Assembly (NCBI GenBank): GCA_945862985.1
Contig: CAMAZF010000017.1
Coordinates: forward strand, 1 to 44,462
Direction of reading: 5' to 3'
From: Bordetella parapertussis
GTDB taxonomy: Bacteria > Pseudomonadota > Gammaproteobacteria > Burkholderiales > Burkholderiaceae_A
DNA: 44,462 nt
Shown in pieces: positions 25,660-33,228 of this stretch. Both the position numbers and the translations under genes were made by a program. Within the stretch, counting starts at the first letter, position 1. Each line of letters opens with the position of its first letter. The notes below the pieces were generated by a model. The model saw only the letters and a program-made list of their open reading frames with translations. It searched no databases and was not told the origin of the DNA.

Positions 25660-27692
25660 CTACGACTACCCAGTGCCTCTACAGCGTCAGCAACTTCACT
25701 TGCTATCGCTCCCAAGTCTCGTATGGAGCTTCCAAGACTCTCGTTTAGGGCCTTGGAGAAGGAACTTAGCGTTCCTAACGACTCCTCAAGATTGCGGACA
25801 ACTGAGAGAAACGCCTTTTCAATTTCTTGGTCGGCTCGATTTAGGTGAACACTTTGAGCCTCCCACGCACTCACCATGCCGGTAATGGCCCTCGATATCT
25901 CTGCCGCAGACTGCTTGGTTACTGCCCCCATCTCCGAAACCCGCGACATCGACTCATCGACCAACGTTCTCAACGCGTTCGTTGATTGATTCAACTCTGT
26001 TGAGAGCACGGAAAGAGGTCCCATCACGTCACGAAGTGTCTGACTTGACGCACCAATCACCACCCCGCTCTCAACCAACCTGGAATTGACGTCGACAATG
26101 CTCGCGCGGTGATTTAAGAGGGCAGAATTCACCTGCCCCATGGACCCTGTGGCCGCAATCGTAGCCTCTCGCCATTGCTCAAGCGCGACCGTTACTGTCT
26201 TCATGCTTTCGCTGATCGAATTGGATGTCTCTGCAAGCGCCCTTCTCGCCTCTTCAGACATGGCTTGGCCGGCTGCATCCACCCCGCCCTTGATACTGGT
26301 AGCCATATCTCTTCCTGCCTCATCTGCCTTCGCAAGAACCGATTCAATCGATCTCTGAAGCGCAACTGAGATCGCCTCAGCACTTGTGGCCGAAGATGTT
26401 CCTATTCGCGTCGCAGCGTCATTTCCAGCGCTGGTGAAGGTTTGAATCAGTCCCTCAATGGCCTTCTCGGTTTGGCTGTGTTGTTCATCCAACCGACCGA
26501 TAAGCTGATTGAGCGCACCCGTCACAGCCGCAGTCACCTCAGTCATATTCTTGGCGGCTGCCTCTGCGCTGCCTTGAATGGACCCTTCAAAATTGCTTCC
26601 ACTTGCCTTCATAGCAGCGAGCAACTCTGTGAGCGTCGTCCTGATCTCTGCATTACTGGAGGCGAGTTGCCCAACTGTCTGATCCAGCGTACCCGCCAAA
26701 GCATCAAGCTGCCCCACCACCGAATTCATGGTCTTCTCGCCTGCCCCCTGGATCTGCTTCGTGAACTGATCAACTAACGCTGCCATAGCGTCCGCATTCG
26801 AACTGGAAATTCCGTTAGAGAGGTCCTCTAATCGGTCGTTGGTGGGCTGCATCGCGGAAGTCATTGCTCCCTTCATCAGTTCAGGCATGGCTGTCAGCGC
26901 GCTCTCAATACGAGAACCGATTGCGAGAGTGATTTCAGTACCCATTTGCTCCAGACGAGCTGTCTGTCGAACAGCATGTGCGTACTGTTCAGCAGCGATT
27001 TTCTCTAGATTTGCAAACGGGAGTAGGGACTCGAGCTTCGTGATGAATCGCTTAAGCTCGTTCTCGGCTGACTCCGAAACGCTTACTTTGCAGACAGTCT
27101 GAATCAGCGCACCTCCAACTCCGCCCAACGATGCAAAGAACTTCGCGCCTGCCGTGCTGAGAAGTTCCTTGATGACAGCTCCCACTGCATCTGCATTTGC
27201 TGATCCTAGGTTAAGTCCGGCATGTAACAGAGCGGCAATCAGACCGAGAAACGTAAAAATCAGCCCAAGGCCAATCAGGTTCTCGCTCTCCAAGAAGAGA
27301 GGACGGACGTCCTTGAGGACATGCGTAGAGTCGAAATAGTCGTTTGGCCGCTTGGTAGACCGGTACACCCGAAACTCAGGCGAATCAATGTGGTCAAGCG
27401 GCGGGATCAGTGTCTTTGAAAACTCTGACCAAGTGTTTCCGAAACGGCGCTCGGCCTTGAGCTTCTCGTCAACGTCCCCGAAGTACTCTGTGAACTGCAA
27501 GGGTCCTTCTAAATCCTCAATAGCATCGAAAGCGCGACGAGTCTCCTGCTTGGCAGTCCTCGCTGAGAAATACATCCTCAGAGAGGATGCAACTGCTAGA
27601 CACACAAGAAGTACAGCAATCGTGAACCCGAAGTACTCATCTCGTGCAAACGAGAGCCAATCGTTCAATTCGTAGAGAAAGCCTTTTCCCAT
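25656..27692 (-). CDS. zorA: ZorA, MotA/ExbB-like motor subunit with long cytoplasmic tail
   Basis: Transmembrane segments are near the N-terminus (F-T-I-A-V-L-L-V-C-L-A-V-A) and in the middle (L-G-L-I-F-T-F-L-G-L-I-A-A-L-L, then F-A-S-L-G-G-V-G-G-A), matching the MotA/TolQ/ExbB core. The following 400 residues are Ala/Ser/Glu-rich and helical with repeated A-x-x-x-(T/S) patterns, the long intracellular tail characteristic of ZorA and thought to pass the signal to ZorC/ZorD. I chose the ATG at 27692 (678 aa) because GAGG lies 5 nt upstream; a GTG at 27752 would add 20 residues but has no Shine-Dalgarno sequence. Length is close to E. coli ZorA (about 730 aa). Confidence 0.95.
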   Translation of the reverse strand: MGKGFLYELNDWLSFARDEYFGFTIAVLLVCLAVASSLRMYFSARTAKQETRRAFDAIEDLEGPLQFTEYFGDVDEKLKAERRFGNTWSEFSKTLIPPLDHIDSPEFRVYRSTKRPNDYFDSTHVLKDVRPLFLESENLIGLGLIFTFLGLIAALLHAGLNLGSANADAVGAVIKELLSTAGAKFFASLGGVGGALIQTVCKVSVSESAENELKRFITKLESLLPFANLEKIAAEQYAHAVRQTARLEQMGTEITLAIGSRIESALTAMPELMKGAMTSAMQPTNDRLEDLSNGISSSNADAMAALVDQFTKQIQGAGEKTMNSVVGQLDALAGTLDQTVGQLASSNAEIRTTLTELLAAMKASGSNFEGSIQGSAEAAAKNMTEVTAAVTGALNQLIGRLDEQHSQTEKAIEGLIQTFTSAGNDAATRIGTSSATSAEAISVALQRSIESVLAKADEAGRDMATSIKGGVDAAGQAMSEEARRALAETSNSISESMKTVTVALEQWREATIAATGSMGQVNSALLNHRASIVDVNSRLVESGVVIGASSQTLRDVMGPLSVLSTELNQSTNALRTLVDESMSRVSEMGAVTKQSAAEISRAITGMVSAWEAQSVHLNRADQEIEKAFLSVVRNLEESLGTLSSFSKALNESLGSSIRDLGAIASEVADAVEALGSRR

Positions 27693-27824
27693 CGGGGCCT
27701 CAGAGGTTGTGTTGTTGAAAAAATCCCAGTGGGGTCTCGATCCCTGCGCCACCTACTCGGGGCGCAGCACGTTCGACATGTGATCTCCTCTATAAACAGT
27801 CGTCGTTATATCCAACAATAATCG

Positions 27825-28097
27825 TTATCGACGGTATCCGTCTAGCTCGACCACTTTTGCGCTAACACTCTCAGACTGCTCATCATCCTCCTCATACTCA
27901 TCTGGTCCTTTCCAATTCCCAAAAACGAGCCGATCATGAAGTGATGCGTTGAAGAGTCCGTAGGTAAAGAACTCGGCCGCAATCAGCATGAAGAAGAGCG
28001 CCTCGACAAACGGCTCGGCGTAAAAAAGATAAACGATGAGCACACTGACACCCAGAGCGAGAACTCGAATGGTCCAGTGTGAAATGAGACTCAGCAT
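27825..28097 (-). CDS. Small two-helix membrane protein upstream of zorA
   Basis: A 90-aa protein with two hydrophobic helices (about 7-27 and 29-52) and a short, acidic cytoplasmic tail (E-Y-E-E-D-D-E-Q) ending D-G-Y-R-R. AGGAG lies 6 nt before the ATG. It is transcribed in the same direction as zorA, 132 nt upstream of it, so it may share the zor promoter or lie just before it. It is not a recognised Zorya component; a membrane accessory or regulator is conceivable but not shown. Confidence 0.65.
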   Translation of the reverse strand: MLSLISHWTIRVLALGVSVLIVYLFYAEPFVEALFFMLIAAEFFTYGLFNASLHDRLVFGNWKGPDEYEEDDEQSESVSAKVVELDGYRR

Positions 28098-28141
28098 GGC
28101 AGGCTCCTTTTATGACCTGTCCGCATGCTAGAGAGTTAGTG

Positions 28142-28158
28142 GGATCAAATAGTGATCC
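28142..28158. promoter_or_regulatory. Inverted repeat in the divergent promoter region before the zor run
   Basis: A perfect 6-bp inverted repeat with 5-nt spacer (GGATCA-N5-TGATCC) lies 45 nt upstream of the small membrane-protein ATG and 150 nt upstream of the divergent + strand gene. It is the clearest symmetrical site in the only intergenic gap at the head of the long minus-strand run, so it could be an operator. The core GATC makes it also a Dam-type site. Confidence 0.35.
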
Positions 28159-28307
28159 TGGGAGCGAGAAATGAGAGAGACCTTCGACGTGAAAAAAAAC
28201 CTACTGACACTCTTCTTGGTCATACCCGCCAGCCTGACGAGCTAGCTCACTGAATGATCCACCTTAGATGCATAGTCCGCCTCCCTTGACCAGTCAGGAG
28301 GCACACC

Positions 28308-28958
28308 TTGCAGTACGAACCACCAAGCATGCAGGCCTGCCCCCATTGCGGCGGCGCCTATTTCGTTATGGATCTCTTCGCCAGCAACACCTTTGGCTCT
28401 ACCCTTTACTCCGATGGCTATCTGCACAACCCCGATATGTCTATGGACACGGGCGTCATGCCCTGCTGCCACTGCGGCAAGTCCTTTTTCCGCGAAGACA
28501 TGGTGCGGCTGCTGAGGCACTACGAGGACAAGAACACAGACCCACGCTACAAAGACAATCCAGCCTTCCAGGACCTACCCGCCTTCTTTGGCACGCTAGA
28601 CCCACAGGTGCTCTTCCCCCTCGCCACGCAAGAAGCAGACCACGAGCGACGCAGGCGGCTTCATGTCTTCACCATGTGGGGAGACAACCACACCGAGACC
28701 ACCCGTTCAACAGAGGAGAAGCAAGAGAACCTGCGGCAGCTGCTAGTCCACCTGAACACGGAAAGCCGTGGCGACACCTGTATGGGTGCAGATGCCCTTC
28801 GGCAACTGGGTCGCTTTGACGCGTGCATCGCGCGCCTCGCGCCCCTTCTCGCAGACCCCAGTGCGCAGGACTTTCACTCAGCCGCTCGTCTCATTCAGGA
28901 GGCAGCACGCGCTGGCAGTCGCGAGGTGTTTGTGGTCAGAACTGCGTTGGAGGACTGA
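28308..28958 (+). CDS. Zinc-ribbon protein, paralogue of the 31710-32486 gene
   Basis: The N-terminus carries two C-x2-C pairs, A-C-P-H-C-G-G-A and P-C-C-H-C-G-K-S-F, spaced by about 40 residues, forming a zinc ribbon. The C-terminal 90 residues look like two helical-repeat units with A-D-A-L-R-Q-L-G-R-F-D. The start is probably the TTG at 28308, with a perfect AGGAGG 6 nt upstream; an ATG seven codons later is the alternative. The same layout (C-P-x-C near the start, S-D-G-Y / T-D-G-Y in the middle, second Cys pair, then D-A-L-R-Q-L-G) recurs in the 258-aa gene 3 kb away. Function unknown. Confidence 0.75.
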   Translation: MQYEPPSMQACPHCGGAYFVMDLFASNTFGSTLYSDGYLHNPDMSMDTGVMPCCHCGKSFFREDMVRLLRHYEDKNTDPRYKDNPAFQDLPAFFGTLDPQVLFPLATQEADHERRRRLHVFTMWGDNHTETTRSTEEKQENLRQLLVHLNTESRGDTCMGADALRQLGRFDACIARLAPLLADPSAQDFHSAARLIQEAARAGSREVFVVRTALED

Positions 28959-29104
28959 TGCGCATCGACATTGAGATCTCATTCATCACCGGCCTGTCTG
29001 TGGGGCTGGTTCACCAGCTCAACGACCAGCACGAGCATGTCGTCACGTTCGACCTCTTCATCATTCGGACACAGGCTGTGTTTGTGCCGGCCCCCGCTCA
29101 ATGA
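28958..29104 (+). CDS. Possible 48-aa small protein translationally coupled to the zinc-ribbon gene
   Basis: An ATG overlaps the TGA of the preceding gene (ATGA) and opens a 48-codon frame beginning M-R-I-D-I-E-I-S-F-I and ending at 29104. It has no recognised motif and overlaps the 3' end of the convergent VRR-NUC gene by 44 nt. The coupled start is the only evidence; it may be chance. Confidence 0.3.
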   Translation: MRIDIEISFITGLSVGLVHQLNDQHEHVVTFDLFIIRTQAVFVPAPAQ

Positions 29105-29714
29105 GGCGGAGCACGCGGGCGTGGAGGCCAATGCTATTGAGGAATGCAATCTCCTCACGCTGGCCCGGCTGGAAGCCTTCCTCAGGTTTTTTCACCTCCA
29201 CAAACCGACCGTACACGCCCTTACCGTCCTGCCTAGCGGCATACAGAAAGAGATCGGGCGTTCCCCGCACCTTGCCCCGATTGGGGTCGAGGTGGCGCGC
29301 AAAAAGGGCTTTTAGGCGCTCGAGCCCACACACCTGAAGGAGTGCGTGCAAAACGGAGGCGGATGGCAAAGAGGATTTGTAGAACCCCATCAAGGGGCGG
29401 CTCTCAACGAGGCAGTCATTGAGCTGGGCCTCAGTCAATTTGAGCCAGGAGGCCTTGGGCTCTGGGCCCAAAGCAACCGCCAGCCCATTCCAGAGATTGG
29501 GGCCCAGCCGCCCCCCACTGAAGGTGTAGCCAGGCATAACCCGCTTTCGCCAGCGGACGAGCACAAGGTTCTCGGGTATCGCCCTTTTCTCTCCCTTGCC
29601 CTTGGGGTCGAGCAGGTAGGTCACATGACCGCCTCGCTTGCTGGACGCCTGGCGGCCATAGACGATGTGGCTCACATGGAGCGGGGGTTTCTTAAGGCTT
29701 GGGTCATCTTTCAT
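29061..29714 (-). CDS. VRR-NUC-type nuclease
   Basis: The C-terminal third matches a VRR-NUC fold, a PD-(D/E)XK variant: G-T-P-D-L-F-L-Y, then F-V-E-V-K-K-P and Q-R-E-E-I-A-F-L. Asp of P-D-L and Glu/Lys of E-V-K are the candidate catalytic residues. VRR-NUC proteins act on structured or damaged DNA and often occur in phages and mobile elements. The first 130 residues are basic and unrecognised. The ATG at 29714 is chosen because AGGAGG lies 7 nt upstream; the frame extends 11 codons further with no such signal. Confidence 0.8.
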   Translation of the reverse strand: MKDDPSLKKPPLHVSHIVYGRQASSKRGGHVTYLLDPKGKGEKRAIPENLVLVRWRKRVMPGYTFSGGRLGPNLWNGLAVALGPEPKASWLKLTEAQLNDCLVESRPLMGFYKSSLPSASVLHALLQVCGLERLKALFARHLDPNRGKVRGTPDLFLYAARQDGKGVYGRFVEVKKPEEGFQPGQREEIAFLNSIGLHARVLRLIERGPAQTQPVSE

Positions 29715-29770
29715 GGGTGGTCCTCCTCTTTTTCTAAAACACCACAAGGACCACCGAGATGTAAAGGGGG

Positions 29771-29905
29771 TTAGAGATGGAGCCAGGCCACCAGCTGCTT
29801 CACCTGCGTAGGGCCAATGCCCGTCTTTGGGTTGCAGGGAATAAGGTGAGGCTCGCCTTTGGGGAACTGATTCGCCGCGTCGTCCAGGGCCCGCCAGTCA
29901 ACCAT
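29771..29905 (-). CDS. Possible 44-aa small ORF upstream of the VRR-NUC gene
   Basis: A frame beginning M-V-D-W-R-A-L-D-D and ending V-A-W-L-H-L has normal-looking amino-acid composition, is in the same direction as the VRR-NUC gene and fills the gap. No Shine-Dalgarno sequence precedes the ATG; a TTG at 29941 gives a longer alternative. It may be a gene remnant. Nothing else is seen in 29715-29950. Confidence 0.22.
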   Translation of the reverse strand: MVDWRALDDAANQFPKGEPHLIPCNPKTGIGPTQVKQLVAWLHL

Positions 29906-29954
29906 GGACGAGCGATTGCGCGTTGATGATTCGGCTGACAAACACTTCCCAATA

Positions 29955-29973
29955 AGATATCTTTAACATATCT
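29955..29973. promoter_or_regulatory. Inverted repeat upstream of the PemK-like module
   Basis: AGATAT and ATATCT are perfect inverted arms separated by 7 nt, ending 16 nt before the antitoxin ATG and overlapping the likely -10 region. Type II antitoxins commonly bind such palindromes to repress their own operon. Confidence 0.45.
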
Positions 29974-29989
29974 ACCAAGAGGACGTCCC

Positions 29990-30271
29990 ATGAAGACCGC
30001 CGCTGCTCAAATCGCTTTTCGTTACCGCCCGCACGACAGTGCAACCGGAGTGACGCGCACCACTGCCAAGCGCCTGGCCGAAGTGCTGGGCGTGGATGAA
30101 ACACAAGTGATTCATCTGGCCCTACACGAGCTCGCCACCAAGGTCCTGCCGCAATACGAAGCAGACGATGGTGCGCTGACCAAAGCCCAACTCAGCCAAA
30201 TCAAAAAGACAGTACCCAAGGCGAAGGGCGGCAAAATGCGCAGCAGCCTATTCGCAATCGAAAGCACCTGA
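29990..30271 (+). CDS. Putative antitoxin of a PemK-like toxin-antitoxin pair
   Basis: A 93-aa helical protein (T-A-K-R-L-A-E-V-L-G-V-D-E-T-Q-V near 23-38) that resembles a ribbon-helix-helix or short HTH DNA-binding antitoxin followed by a basic tail. GAGG lies 7 nt before the ATG, and the stop overlaps the toxin start (TGATG). Size, order and overlap with the PemK-like gene, and an upstream palindrome, support an autoregulating antitoxin. The exact family is not recognised. Confidence 0.65.
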   Translation: MKTAAAQIAFRYRPHDSATGVTRTTAKRLAEVLGVDETQVIHLALHELATKVLPQYEADDGALTKAQLSQIKKTVPKAKGGKMRSSLFAIEST

Positions 30272-30684
30272 TGCGGTGGTGGCCAGCACCCACTGCAGGC
30301 GATATCGCCTGGTGCCACTTTCCTGACCATGTGCATCCAAAGCCCAAGCCTCGGCCTGGCCTGATTACCCTAACCAAAGAAGACGATGAGGGCAGGTTTT
30401 TTGTGAGCGTGGCCTACGGAACGAGTCAGAAAACAAATCGGCTCTACAGCGGTGAGTTTCGCATCACCAAGAGCGAGCATCCCGCCGCATACGCCAGTGC
30501 AGGGCTCAGCTACGACACCAAGTTCGGACTGAGCAAGATACTCGAGCTTCCTTACAACGAAAACTATTTTTCAGTACCACCCCACGCGCCGCACGGGCAG
30601 AACCCCAAGCTGGGCACCCTGCACCCGAGCATGGTCCGAATCGCAGCCGCTGCTTTTGAGGCCTCGCGGAAGCCCAGGCGGTGA
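30271..30684 (+). CDS. PemK/MazF-like toxin candidate
   Basis: The segment G-D-I-A-W-C-H-F-P (about 10-18) followed by K-P-R-P-G-L-I-T (about 26-33) matches the start of PemK/MazF-fold toxins (G-D-I-V-W-V-x-F, R-P-A-L-V). MazF-fold toxins are ribosome-independent mRNA interferases. The rest of the 137-aa protein is more divergent than classical MazF, so activity cannot be assumed. It is coupled to the upstream antitoxin by a 1-nt stop/start overlap. Confidence 0.65.
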   Translation: MRWWPAPTAGDIAWCHFPDHVHPKPKPRPGLITLTKEDDEGRFFVSVAYGTSQKTNRLYSGEFRITKSEHPAAYASAGLSYDTKFGLSKILELPYNENYFSVPPHAPHGQNPKLGTLHPSMVRIAAAAFEASRKPRR

Positions 30685-30735
30685 ATGGATGGAGTCTGTT
30701 CTGTTGAATCTGGCTCGCGACACGTGCGAGACAAT

Positions 30736-30772
30736 GCAATCACATTGCCAACGACAAGGTAAATGCATTACC
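30736..30772. promoter_or_regulatory. Two inverted repeats upstream of prlF
   Basis: GCAAT-CAC-ATTGC (30736-30748) and GGTAA-N5-TTACC (30758-30772) are both perfect 5-bp inverted repeats, 36-72 nt before the prlF ATG. PrlF/YhaV modules autoregulate through PrlF binding, so these are likely operator half-sites. Confidence 0.45.
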
Positions 30773-30807
30773 ATGCCTGCATCAGACACCTCGCACAAGA
30801 GCACGCC

Positions 30808-31137
30808 ATGACCGCCACCCTTGAAGCCGAATCCACGCTGACCGACCGTTACCAGACCACCGTGCCGGAAACGGTTCGCCGTGCGCTGCGCCTGCGCAAG
30901 CGCGACAAGATCCAGTACGTCATCCGCCCCAGTGGCGAAGTGGTGCTGACACGCGCCAGTGATGCAGAAGCCGACGATCCGGTGCTGGGCCAGTTCCTGG
31001 GCTTCCTGGCGCACGACATCGCCACCCATCCTGAACGCCTTCAATCGTTGAGCAGCAGTTTTGTCCAACGCGTTCAGTCACTGGTCGGTGAAGTGGAAGT
31101 GGATCTGAATGCGCCCTTGTCGGAAGACGATGAATGA
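30808..31137 (+). CDS. prlF: PrlF (SohA) antitoxin
   Basis: AbrB/MazE-fold antitoxin: T-L-T-D-R-Y-Q-T-T-V-P near the start, then L-R-L-R-K-R-D-K-I-Q-Y and G-E-V-V-L-T-R, the swapped-hairpin DNA-binding fold. The C-terminal part D-D-P-V-L-G-Q-F-L-G-F-L-A-H-D-I is typical of PrlF. It neutralises YhaV and represses the operon. ATG at 30808 fits PrlF length (109 aa here); the frame extends 15 codons upstream through unlikely sequence. Stop overlaps the yhaV ATG. Confidence 0.92.
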   Translation: MTATLEAESTLTDRYQTTVPETVRRALRLRKRDKIQYVIRPSGEVVLTRASDAEADDPVLGQFLGFLAHDIATHPERLQSLSSSFVQRVQSLVGEVEVDLNAPLSEDDE

Positions 31138-31640
31138 AGGCCGCCAAGCCTGTTCCTCTGGCCATCCACGGCTGGACGGTGTTTGCGCACCCGCTGTTCA
31201 TGGCGCAGGTCGAAGCCCTGGTGGAGCAAGTTGAGGCGCTCAAGAAAAGGGACCCGACGGGCTACGTCAAGAAGAACGCCACCAAGCGACTGGCCGCCAT
31301 TGCCCACCTGGCCTTTGATGTCATCCCTCAGGACCCGACCCGCGCTGAATTCCGACAGGGAGGCACGCTGGGCGATGATCGGAAACACTGGTTTCGCGCC
31401 AAATTTTTCCAGCAATACCGGCTGTTTTTTCGCTACCACGCTGCGGCCAAGATGATCGTCTATGCCTGGGTCAATGATGACGACACCAAGCGAGCCTACG
31501 AGAGCAGCGATGATGCCTACCGCGTCTTTCGCAAAATGCTCGAGAGCGGGCACCCGCCTGACGACTGGAATCAGCTGCTGAGCCAAGCCGAACTTGAGGG
31601 GCATCGGCTGCAGCGCGTGTTCAGCACTCTCGGCAAATAA
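31134..31640 (+). CDS. yhaV: YhaV RNase toxin
   Basis: The 168-aa product begins with N-G-W-T-like I-H-G-W-T-V-F-A-H-P and contains K-N-A-T-K-R-L-A, D-D-R-K-H-W-F-R-A-K-F-F-Q-Q-Y-R-L-F-F-R-Y and V-Y-A-W-V-N-D-D, all hallmarks of YhaV. YhaV is a RelE-fold mRNA endonuclease that slows growth when free of PrlF. It overlaps prlF by 4 nt. Full length; nothing suggests decay. Confidence 0.94.
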   Translation: MKAAKPVPLAIHGWTVFAHPLFMAQVEALVEQVEALKKRDPTGYVKKNATKRLAAIAHLAFDVIPQDPTRAEFRQGGTLGDDRKHWFRAKFFQQYRLFFRYHAAAKMIVYAWVNDDDTKRAYESSDDAYRVFRKMLESGHPPDDWNQLLSQAELEGHRLQRVFSTLGK

Positions 31641-31709
31641 GGTCATTCACCACCTCTATTTGGAGAGTTCCGCTTGGCTTCCCTGTATAGCTGCTAGTGA
31701 GGGTGGACC

Positions 31710-32486
31710 TCAGTCCGGATACAACCCCACATGCCCCATGCGCTGGTCAATGAGCATCTTCTGATACCAGCCCCAGCCGCGCTCGGTGTTCTCTGAGGAC
31801 AGAGCCTCGCGAGCGAGGTCGAACTCGCCCAACTGCCGAAGGGCATCCACCAAGAGCAGCCGATCCCTCATCCCTACTCGTTCGTCCTGCAAGAGCGCCA
31901 CGAGGCGCACGAGATTCTCGATCTGGGATGGGGTGATGGTAAATGGGGGTGGCAGCTTCGCTTGCTCACGTCGCGCCTTGAGCAGCCCCTCGCGGTACCA
32001 ATGATTGCCCTGCTGCCAGAGACGAATACGCAGTTCTGTCTCAAAGCGCAGCCCATGGGGCACTTGTTCGGGCCCTTGAGCGACCAGCCGGGAGAGGCGG
32101 TCGGCCACCTGCTCGTCGGGCAGCCAGCAGATGGGGCCAGGCAGGTTCGCCTTGCGCACCGTCGTCGTGGTGGGCTTTGGGCCTCCAAAGAGCCTGCGAA
32201 ACAGCCGGACGAGCCAGGTCTTGGCAACGGGTACCGGGTTTAGAACAACCTCGTAGATCTCGTCGCGTGAGAGATAGCCCAGGGGCTTGACCTCGGAGAT
32301 GGCGTAGATCTCATTGCAGGCCGTACAGAGCCGCATGGATTCCGAGGGGGGCATGAGGGAGTGGGTGCGATAGCCGTCGGTCCAGCTCTCGAGCGCCATG
32401 AAATTCACTGAGGAATAGGATGGCGTCATGTAGGGCGCCTCGCAGCGCGGGCAGCCAACGATGTTGTAGCCGGAGATTCTGGTCAT
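31710..32486 (-). CDS. Zinc-ribbon protein, paralogue of the 28308-28958 gene
   Basis: Two cysteine pairs, G-C-P-R-C-E-A-P near residue 12 and L-C-T-A-C-N-E-I near residue 54, form a zinc ribbon with S-W-T-D-G-Y between them. A central basic loop follows and the C-terminal half is helical, with L-V-D-A-L-R-Q-L-G-E-F-D matching the paralogue upstream. It is convergent with yhaV. Function unknown; the pairing of two copies around toxin-antitoxin genes is the main clue. Confidence 0.75.
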   Translation of the reverse strand: MTRISGYNIVGCPRCEAPYMTPSYSSVNFMALESWTDGYRTHSLMPPSESMRLCTACNEIYAISEVKPLGYLSRDEIYEVVLNPVPVAKTWLVRLFRRLFGGPKPTTTTVRKANLPGPICWLPDEQVADRLSRLVAQGPEQVPHGLRFETELRIRLWQQGNHWYREGLLKARREQAKLPPPFTITPSQIENLVRLVALLQDERVGMRDRLLLVDALRQLGEFDLAREALSSENTERGWGWYQKMLIDQRMGHVGLYPD

Positions 32487-32502
32487 TCAGAACGCAGACG
32501 CC

Positions 32503-32916
32503 CTACACAAATGTCGACGCCGAGACGCCGAAGCGACTGCACAGCGCCCGAACCTGGCGAACATTGAGCTCTCGCTTGCCAGCCAGAATTTCTGACACAA
32601 CACCCTGGCTTCCGACCTCTGAAAGGTCACACTGGCGCAACCCATGCTGCTCCATCAGAAAACGGAGTGCCTCTGCTCCGGTCGGCTCTGGCAATGAATG
32701 ATGCTCGGACTCGTAATCCGCAACAAGGTCTCCAACAATGTCGACCAGCTCCATAGCAGGGCTCGCCTCATTCCCACCAGCCTCCCGCAGAAGCGCCTCA
32801 AGTAAGGCGACCATCCGGTGATAGTGTGCCTCGTCTCGAATCGGGGAGATGTCGGTCGCATGGCGAAAGGCCTCCCACGCTGGAAGCAACCGCTTCATGT
32901 CAATTGCCGCATTCAT
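32503..32916 (-). CDS. higA: HigA-type antitoxin
   Basis: A 137-aa protein with a C-terminal XRE-type HTH: L-R-Q-C-D-L-S-E-V-G-S-Q-G-V-V-S-E-I-L-A-G-K-R-E-L-N, as in HigA. The N-terminal 70 residues are helical. It neutralises HigB and represses the operon. Its ATG overlaps the higB stop (ATGA), in the higB-then-higA order usual for this family. Confidence 0.9.
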   Translation of the reverse strand: MNAAIDMKRLLPAWEAFRHATDISPIRDEAHYHRMVALLEALLREAGGNEASPAMELVDIVGDLVADYESEHHSLPEPTGAEALRFLMEQHGLRQCDLSEVGSQGVVSEILAGKRELNVRQVRALCSRFGVSASTFV

Positions 32917-33200
32917 GACTTCCAGGCTCCTTTGTCGTATTCCCGATGGGTAAGGACCGCTTTGATATACACGATCTGTCTGTCAAACCGGACGTAGCAA
33001 ATCAATCGAAACTTGTTGCCGCCGAGGTCAAAAACGACCAAGTCGCCGACCTTATCGACCGAGTTGAAGGCGGCCTTCAGCTCGGCCCAATTTGCAAATC
33101 TATTTTTCTCAATCACTCTTCTCCACCCCTGAAGCGCAGATGCCGCGAGGGGATAAGAGGAGGCGAATGCCCTTAAGGCGCTGTTGCTGATGACTTTCAA
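32913..33200 (-). CDS. higB: HigB-type mRNA interferase toxin
   Basis: The product matches HigB (RelE superfamily): K-V-I-S-N-S-A-L-R-A-F near the start, V-F-D-L-G-G-N-K-F-R-L-I and V-Y-I-K-A-V-L-T-H-R-E-Y-D-K near the end. It cleaves mRNA at the ribosome. The start is probably the TTG at 33200, where family homology begins; the frame runs open to 33305 but the upstream residues are not HigB-like. No Shine-Dalgarno sequence precedes it, and a 21-bp palindrome ends 8 nt upstream, so translation may begin near the 5' end of the mRNA. Confidence 0.85.
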   Translation of the reverse strand: MKVISNSALRAFASSYPLAASALQGWRRVIEKNRFANWAELKAAFNSVDKVGDLVVFDLGGNKFRLICYVRFDRQIVYIKAVLTHREYDKGAWKS

Positions 33201-33207
33201 GAGGGAG

Positions 33208-33228
33208 AATATCTCACTTTGAGATATT
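33208..33228. promoter_or_regulatory. HigA operator palindrome
   Basis: A perfect inverted repeat with 9-bp arms and a 3-nt spacer (AATATCTCA / TGAGATATT) ends 8 nt before the higB start. HigA-type repressors bind such palindromes over their own promoter. It is the strongest symmetrical site in the toxin-antitoxin cluster apart from the brnT one. Confidence 0.6.
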
